Below, one piece after another: positions 15,905-21,209 of a stretch of DNA of 21,209 nucleotides. The notes beneath the pieces are model-generated. The model worked only from the letters and a program-made list of their open reading frames with translations, ran no database searches and had not been told where the DNA came from. Source of the stretch: Deltaproteobacteria bacterium (GTDB lineage: Bacteria; Myxococcota_A; UBA796; UBA2385); NCBI GenBank assembly GCA_015489145.1, contig WGAH01000791.1, positions 1 through 21,209 of the forward strand, given 5' to 3'. The translations under genes and the position numbers were made by a program. Within the stretch, counting starts at the first letter, position 1, and each line of letters begins with the position of its first letter.

Positions 15905-16531
15905 ATGCGCTCCGTCTTCATCGACATCGAAGGCATCGACGGCTCGGGGGGAACCACCCAGGCCCGGCTCCTCGCCCGCTGGTTCGAGTCCCGGGGCTGG
16001 CCCGAGGTGGTGCTCACCTGCGAGCCCACCGATGGCCCCGTCGGCCGCTTCATCCGGCGCGCCCTCGACCCGGAGGACCCGGCCGCGGTCCTCGGCGACG
16101 CGGTGTTTCCCTACCTCTTTGCGGCGGACCGGCGCGATCACCTCGACCGCCTCGTGCTTCCCGCCCTCGAGCGCGGCTGCGCCGTCGTCACCGACCGCTA
16201 CACCCACTCCTCCCTCGCCTACCAGTCCCTGTCGGTGGGGCTGGCCGAGGTGGCGGCCCTCAACGCGCGCTTCCCGTCGCCCGACCTGGCGATCCACCTC
16301 GTCCTCGACCCGGAGGAGTGCCTGCGCCGCATCCAGGCCCGGGGTCGCGGGCTCGACCGCTTCGAGGCCCTCGACCGCCTGCGCCGGGTGCAGGAGGCCT
16401 ACGACGCCGTCGTCGTCCACGCCCGGGCCTCCGGCGAGCGGGTGGTGCGCGTCGACGCCCGCGGCCCCGTCGAGGCGGTCCACGCCCGGGTGGTCGCCGC
16501 CGTCGAGGACCTGCTGCGGGAGCGCGGGTGA
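15905..16531 (+). CDS. tmk: Thymidylate kinase with lysine-less P-loop
   Basis: dTMP kinase makes dTDP for DNA synthesis in the cytoplasm. The protein has 208 aa, the normal length. Family motifs are the P-loop region FIDIEGIDGSGGTTQ (5-19), the EPTDGPVG dTMP-site block (40-47), FAADRRDHL (72-80), the DRY motif in TDRYTHSSLAYQ (96-107) and the RGRGLDRFE lid. The oddity is in the P-loop. Walker A normally reads GxDGxGKTT, but codon 16 is GGA, so glycine replaces the lysine that holds the ATP phosphates. The frame is clean on both sides, so this is not a sequencing indel. I recall lysine-less variants with Thr at this position in some relatives, so this may be a lineage trait. The stop overlaps lipB by 4 bp (GTGA). 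A TTAGCG element lies just upstream (15893..15898). Confidence 0.93.
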   Translation: MRSVFIDIEGIDGSGGTTQARLLARWFESRGWPEVVLTCEPTDGPVGRFIRRALDPEDPAAVLGDAVFPYLFAADRRDHLDRLVLPALERGCAVVTDRYTHSSLAYQSLSVGLAEVAALNARFPSPDLAIHLVLDPEECLRRIQARGRGLDRFEALDRLRRVQEAYDAVVVHARASGERVVRVDARGPVEAVHARVVAAVEDLLRERG

Positions 16532-17196
16532 GCCCCCTGCGGGTCGAGCGCTGGGGGCGGCTGCCCTACCCCGAGGCCCACGCCCGCATGAAGGCCCTCC
16601 TCGACGCCCGCGTCGGCGGTCGCGCCCCGGACACCCTGGTCCTGTGCGAGCACGAGCCGGTGTTCACCCTCGGCCGGGCGCGCGGCGCCGCCGCCCACGT
16701 CCACGACCCGGGCGGGGCGCCGGTGATCCCCGTCGAGCGCGGCGGCGACGTCACCTTTCACGGCCCCGGCCAGCTCGTCGCCTACCCGGTGGTGGGCCTG
16801 CCCCCGCACCGCCGCGACCTGCACGCCTGGCTCGCCGGCCTCGAGACCGTCGCGATGCGCGTCCTCGCCCGCTGGGGGGTCGCGGGGGGCCGGGACGCGC
16901 GCAACACCGGCGTCTGGGTGGAGGGGCGCAAGATCGCCGCCATCGGCATCGCCGTGCGCCGCTGGGTCTCCTGGCACGGCCTGTCCCTGAACGTCGACGT
17001 GGACCTCGCCTGGTTCCACCGCATCGAGCCCTGCGGCATGGCTCCCGAGCTGGTCACCCGCCTCGCCGACCACGTCCGGCCCTCCCCCGCCCTGGACGAG
17101 GTGAGCGCCGCCTTCGAGGCCGACTTTCGCGCCTGGTGGGCCGCCTGGGCCGCCGCCCCCGACGCCGGGCTTGCCACCCCCGCGCCAACCGAATAG
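16528..17196 (+). CDS. lipB: Octanoyl-ACP:protein octanoyltransferase
   Basis: LipB moves the octanoyl group from ACP onto the lipoyl-domain lysine, which LipA then sulfurates. The protein has 222 aa. The GTG start at 16528 overlaps the tmk stop (GTGA). The visible family blocks are VERGGDVTFHGPGQLVAYP (68-86, split here by length), NTGVWVEGRKIAAIGI with catalytic Lys135, SWHGLSLNV (148-155) and IEPCGM with catalytic Cys169. An Ala-rich C-terminal tail follows. Both thiol and lysine are intact, so an active enzyme is expected. Its targets include the E2 at 10736. A promoter for the tRNA cluster appears to overlap its last codons and stop. Confidence 0.96.
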   Translation: MSPLRVERWGRLPYPEAHARMKALLDARVGGRAPDTLVLCEHEPVFTLGRARGAAAHVHDPGGAPVIPVERGGDVTFHGPGQLVAYPVVGLPPHRRDLHAWLAGLETVAMRVLARWGVAGGRDARNTGVWVEGRKIAAIGIAVRRWVSWHGLSLNVDVDLAWFHRIEPCGMAPELVTRLADHVRPSPALDEVSAAFEADFRAWWAAWAAAPDAGLATPAPTE

Positions 17197-17199
17197 ACG
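17171..17199 (+). promoter_or_regulatory. Candidate promoter of the tRNA cluster inside the lipB 3' end
   Basis: TTGCCA at 17171..17176 and TAGACG at 17194..17199 are separated by exactly 17 nt, a classic sigma-70 layout. Transcription would start near 17206, just before tRNA-Ser at 17215. The TAG of the -10 is also the stop codon of lipB. Confidence 0.6.
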
Positions 17200-17214
17200 G
17201 GTGGGGCCGCGCCT

Positions 17215-17302
<88 letters not shown>

Positions 17303-17308
17303 GCTCAC

Positions 17309-17331
17309 GCGACCCGCGGGTCGCCCGTTCT
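17309..17331 (+). terminator. Palindrome with short T-run between two tRNA-Ser genes
   Basis: GCGACCCG/CGGGTCGC (17309..17324) is a perfect 16-bp palindrome followed by CCGTTCTTT. It may be a weak terminator or a processing hairpin that separates the two tRNA transcripts. Confidence 0.4.
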
Positions 17332-17333
17332 TT

Positions 17334-17426
17334 GGAGACGTGACCGAGTGGCCGAAGGTGCGCGATTGCTAATCGCGTGAGGGGTCAAAAGCTCCTCCGA
17401 GGGTTCGAATCCCTCCGTCTCCGCCA
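17334..17426 (+). tRNA. tRNA-Ser (anticodon GCU)
   Basis: The acceptor GGAGACG pairs with CGTCTCC, then G and an encoded CCA. The anticodon arm is CGCGA-TTGCTAA-TCGCG, giving GCT for AGC/AGU codons. A long variable arm supports Ser. The GTTCGAATC T loop is intact. Confidence 0.96.
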
Positions 17427-17441
17427 CGGGTTCTTCCACAC

Positions 17442-17518
17442 GCGCCCATAGCTCAATTGGATAGAGCGTCGGACTACGGATCCGAAGGTTGGGGGTTCGA
17501 CTCCTCCTGGGCGCGCCA
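17442..17518 (+). tRNA. tRNA-Arg (anticodon ACG)
   Basis: The acceptor GCGCCCA pairs with TGGGCGC, then G and an encoded CCA. The anticodon arm is TCGGA-CTACGGA-TCCGA, giving ACG. A34 is expected to be edited to inosine by TadA to read CGU, CGC and CGA. The T loop reads GTTCGACTC. Confidence 0.96.
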
Positions 17519-17526
17519 TCTTCCCC

Positions 17527-17559
17527 GCCCCGAGCCAGCCGCTCGGGGCTTTTCCTTTT
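17527..17559 (+). terminator. Intrinsic terminator of the tRNA cluster
   Basis: GCCCCGAGC (17527..17535) and GCTCGGGGC (17541..17549) form a 9-bp stem with a CAGCC loop, followed by TTTTCCTTTT. It lies 9 nt after the tRNA-Arg CCA end. Confidence 0.9.
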
Positions 17560-17586
17560 CGGGGGCGCCGGCCCCCACCGACGCGA

Positions 17587-17609
17587 GAGGCCCCGCGGGG
17601 CGGGGCCTC
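17587..17609 (-). terminator. GC hairpin downstream of kbl
   Basis: GAGGCCCCG/CGGGGCCTC is a 9-bp stem with a 5-nt loop, 25 nt past the kbl stop on the minus strand. No T-run follows, so it is a weaker terminator candidate that faces the tRNA terminator. Confidence 0.5.
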
Positions 17610-17634
17610 CCGGTTCGCGGCCCGACCGGGCGGA

Positions 17635-18831
<1,197 letters not shown>

Positions 18832-18866
18832 GGGGCCTCCACCGTGGGGAGCGGGTTTGGGGGCCG

Positions 18867-20033
18867 TCAGCCGGCCACCCGGATGAGGACCTTGGGGTGC
18901 CGCCGCATCATGGCCTCGAAGGGGCCGGGTTCCCAGGTGGCGAGGTCGGCGACCGTGTCCTCGCCCCGGTTGAGGATGACGTTCCACACCGCGTCCTGGA
19001 CGCCGTTGGCGCGGTCCTCCAGCAGCTTGCGCGTGATCTCCCAGGTCGCGAAGATGCGCCGCCCGACGATGCCGTGGATGGTGATGCCGTTCATCACGAC
19101 GCGGTGGGCGTCCTCGATCACGGCGTCGCCGTTCTTCACGCCGAACATCACGACGTGTCCGCCGCGCCGGGTGATCTTGATCGCGTTGTTCAGCGAGCTG
19201 GTGAAGCCCGACATCTCCAGGGCCACGTCCACGCCGACGCCGCCGGTGAGGTCGCGCACCTGCTCGACGAGGCCCGGGTCGCTGGCCCAGGGGCGGTCGG
19301 CCGGCGGCAGCGCCGGGCGCAGCACCTCGTCGCAGCCGAGCTTGCGGGCCAGCTCGGCGTGGGCCGGGTCGACCTCGACGCCGATCACGCGCCGGGCGCC
19401 CATGCCCCGGGCGATGAGCACGGCGAACAGCCCGATGGTGCCCGTGCCGAGGATCGCCACCGTGCGCCCCTGGAGCGGCGCGGCCTGGCAGGCGTGCACC
19501 GCGTTGCCGAAGGGCTCCTGCACCGCGGCCACCTCGGGCCGGATGCGGTCGAGGTCGGTGGGCCACAGGCTGTGGGCGGGCAGCCGGATGTACTCGGCGA
19601 AGCAGCCGTCGCGGGAGATGCCGATGATCGTGTCGCGGGCGCAGACGTGGGTGTCGCCGGCCCGGCACTGGTAGCACTCGCCGCAGATGATGTGGCTCTC
19701 GGTGGAGACGGTGTCGCCGGGCTTGTAGCCGTAGCGCTCGCCCACCGCCGGGCCCACCTCGACCACCTCGGCCAGCATCTCGTGGCCGACGATGCGCTTC
19801 GTCTTCCCCTCGGCGTCGAGGCTGCCGAGGATCATGTCGCCGAATGCCTTGCGGTCCCAGATGCCCCGGTCGGATCCGCAGAAGCCCGCCCACTTCACCC
19901 GCAGGAGCACGTCGCCTTCGGCGCCCGGCTCGTCGAGGGTGGGGACGGGAACGCGCTCGCGGACCAGCCCGCGCGAGGTGGCCCAGTCCTCGCGGGCACG
20001 GTCGAAGGTGAGGGCCCACATCGAGTCGCCCAC
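18867..20033 (-). CDS. tdh: L-threonine 3-dehydrogenase, zinc MDR type
   Basis: Oxidises threonine to 2-amino-3-ketobutyrate with NAD+. The protein has 388 aa from the GTG at 20033; an ATG four codons later (20021) is an alternative start. The catalytic zinc site uses Cys52 (WAGFCGSD) and His84-Glu85 (IVGHE). The structural zinc is held by Cys117, Cys120, Cys123 and Cys131 (CGECYQC...C). The Rossmann motif GTGTIG (196-201) binds NAD. GFTSSLNNAIKITRRGGHV and GIVGRRIFATWEITRKLL match the Tdh C-terminal half, including the GR-x-x-F-x-T-W element. It is about 45 residues longer than E. coli Tdh (341), with an extended N terminus and extra residues between catalytic Cys and His. That points to a distinct subfamily, but the kbl neighbour supports the threonine role. 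Confidence 0.9.
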   Translation of the reverse strand: MGDSMWALTFDRAREDWATSRGLVRERVPVPTLDEPGAEGDVLLRVKWAGFCGSDRGIWDRKAFGDMILGSLDAEGKTKRIVGHEMLAEVVEVGPAVGERYGYKPGDTVSTESHIICGECYQCRAGDTHVCARDTIIGISRDGCFAEYIRLPAHSLWPTDLDRIRPEVAAVQEPFGNAVHACQAAPLQGRTVAILGTGTIGLFAVLIARGMGARRVIGVEVDPAHAELARKLGCDEVLRPALPPADRPWASDPGLVEQVRDLTGGVGVDVALEMSGFTSSLNNAIKITRRGGHVVMFGVKNGDAVIEDAHRVVMNGITIHGIVGRRIFATWEITRKLLEDRANGVQDAVWNVILNRGEDTVADLATWEPGPFEAMMRRHPKVLIRVAG

Positions 20034-20100
20034 GCGCCCTCCAGAATGCTGCCGGCCCCCTAACCGGACCGGCGGTCGGGCGCGGGCGGCGGCGGGGGGA

Positions 20101-21209
20101 TCAGTCGAGGTAGTAGTTCACGTCGGCGTTGAGCGCGCCGAAGTGGTAGGCCCAGTAGTTCATCGCCACCGGGGCGTCGGCGCCGATGCCCACCTCGTAG
20201 CGGGCCTCCTTCGGGTTCTTGCGGCCGACGAACTTGAGGCCGAAGGCGACGGTATCGAACTGGAAGGGGCGCTGGAGCTCGGCGTCGCCGAGGTTCTTCA
20301 TGTAGACGTTGCCCTCGAACCAGATCCGCACGACCGGGGTGGGGATGATCGTGAAGTGCAGGCCGCCGGTCTCGCGCACCGAGAGCTGGGTGCCGCCGAG
20401 GTTGTTCTTGACGAGCACCAGGTCGGTGCCGGCCTGGGCCATCGCGTCGAGGGCCGCCCCCTCGCCGGACAGGGCGAAGCGCTTGCCCACCGCGAGCATC
20501 GGCCGGAAGCCCGGCTGGAGCGGGTCGATGTTGACGTGGAAGTCGCCGATGGCGGTCACGAGCAGGTTGGTGCGGGCGGACTTGACCAGGGCGTAGCGCG
20601 CGCCGGCCTCGATGTTCTCGCCGGTGGGCCGGCTGCGGACGCCGCCGTGGACGCTCATCTCGCGCCAGAGCTGCCACTCGAGGTCGGCGTTCAGGCCGGC
20701 GTAGGACGGGAACCCGAGGTCGAAGCCCAGCCGGACCCGGGAGCGCGGGTCGACGGACTCCAGGTTCATCGGCTGGGCGAACTGGATCTCGGCGCGCCCG
20801 GCGTCCTCGGTGTGGGAGTAGCGGTCCTCGACGTGCTCCTCGAACAGTTCGGACTGCAGCTCGTCGAGGCGCTTCTCGATGCGCGCCCGGAACACCGAGT
20901 TCGGGTACTTCTTGAGGTAGCGCTCCCAGGCCAGGGCCTCCTCGTCGGGGCCGAGGTCCTCGACGGCCTCGAGCTGCTGCCGGTAGATGCGGGCGGTGTC
21001 CTCGCCCTCGCCCTGGACCTGCACGGCCGCCGCCTCCTCCAGCTCGTCGTCGAACTGGAGCTCGCTGGAGTCCTCGGGGGTGACCGTCCAGTCCTCGTCG
21101 CCCTCCGGGTCCTCCTCGAGGTCGCCGTCGTCCTGCGAGCTGTCGCCCGAGTCCCGGCTGGCTCCCGCGCCGCTGTCGCCCTGGTCGGAGGCGTCGTCCT
21201 CGCCGAGGA
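20101..21209 (-). CDS. C-terminal part of an acidic/helical/beta-rich envelope protein (5' end off window)
   Basis: The minus-strand frame is open from the stop at 20103..20101 to the window edge (369 codons), so the start lies beyond 21209; the GTG at 21024 is internal. The first 60 visible residues are Asp/Glu/Ser/Gly-rich and look disordered. A helical segment follows (QQLEAVEDLGPDEEALAWERYLKKYPNSVFRARIEKRLDELQ, positions about 75-116 of the visible part), similar to the TPR-like beta-assembly helper type. The last 240 residues alternate polar and hydrophobic residues with strands such as VRLGFDLGFPSYAGLNADLEW and end in Tyr-Leu-Asp. This is a likely outer-membrane beta-barrel or periplasmic beta-sandwich. 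I do not recognise the family. It is transcribed on the same strand as tdh-kbl, 67 bp upstream of tdh. Confidence 0.75.
   Translation of the reverse strand, partial: LGEDDASDQGDSGAGASRDSGDSSQDDGDLEEDPEGDEDWTVTPEDSSELQFDDELEEAAAVQVQGEGEDTARIYRQQLEAVEDLGPDEEALAWERYLKKYPNSVFRARIEKRLDELQSELFEEHVEDRYSHTEDAGRAEIQFAQPMNLESVDPRSRVRLGFDLGFPSYAGLNADLEWQLWREMSVHGGVRSRPTGENIEAGARYALVKSARTNLLVTAIGDFHVNIDPLQPGFRPMLAVGKRFALSGEGAALDAMAQAGTDLVLVKNNLGGTQLSVRETGGLHFTIIPTPVVRIWFEGNVYMKNLGDAELQRPFQFDTVAFGLKFVGRKNPKEARYEVGIGADAPVAMNYWAYHFGALNADVNYYLD

Overview
The window is very GC-rich (third codon positions almost all G or C) and densely coding on both strands. The best taxonomic clue is the secreted protein at 14223..15791. 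It ends in a MYXO-CTERM-type sorting tail (Cys-Gly-Cys, hydrophobic helix, four Arg), which points to Myxococcota or a close relative. Frequent GTG/TTG starts, lipoproteins and FHA-like modules fit this, but I cannot name a genus.

Layout. (1) 1..935, minus: a membrane-anchored alpha/beta hydrolase running off the left edge. (2) 1192..3068, plus: a glycine-zipper protein resembling pore-forming effector domains, overlapping by 4 bp an Asp-box (BNR) repeat protein that could be its partner. (3) 3140..3553, plus: a YjbQ-family protein with altered signature residues. (4) 3582..6590, minus: a three-gene unit encoding a secreted TPR protein, a small double-CxxC protein and a CoiA-like PD-(D/E)XK protein. 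A Cys-rich lipoprotein (6713..7291) lies just upstream. (5) 7438..8906, plus: an FHA-like membrane protein and a DUF547 lipoprotein. (6) 9004..14094, plus: lipA, an E1-beta-like gene, E2, an E1-alpha-like gene and E3, forming a compact 2-oxoacid dehydrogenase and lipoylation operon. (7) 14124..14199: two copies of a 28-bp hairpin repeat between convergent genes. (8) 14223..15791, minus: a MYXO-CTERM metalloprotease-like protein. (9) 15905..17196, plus: tmk and lipB, overlapping by 4 bp, followed by tRNA-Ser(UGA), tRNA-Ser(GCU) and tRNA-Arg(ACG) and a clear intrinsic terminator. (10) 17635..20033, minus: tdh and kbl, the threonine-to-glycine pathway. (11) 20101..21209, minus: the C-terminal part of a protein with an acidic segment, a short helical repeat and a beta-strand-rich domain.

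How the genes work together. LipB and LipA make the lipoyl group on the E2 lipoyl domain, E2 passes acyl groups to CoA, and E3 reoxidises the lipoamide. The two E1-like subunits that should feed the complex are the strangest genes here. Both are much shorter than normal E1 chains. The alpha-like chain lacks the GDG...NN thiamine-diphosphate/Mg motif and ends before the usual catalytic loop. The beta-like chain has Asp where the ThDP-activating Glu normally sits. They look like a paired pseudo-E1 kept in frame inside an otherwise intact operon, and this is my leading candidate for an undescribed system. The second candidate is the glycine-zipper/Asp-box pair. Also notable is a thymidylate kinase whose Walker A lysine is replaced by glycine.
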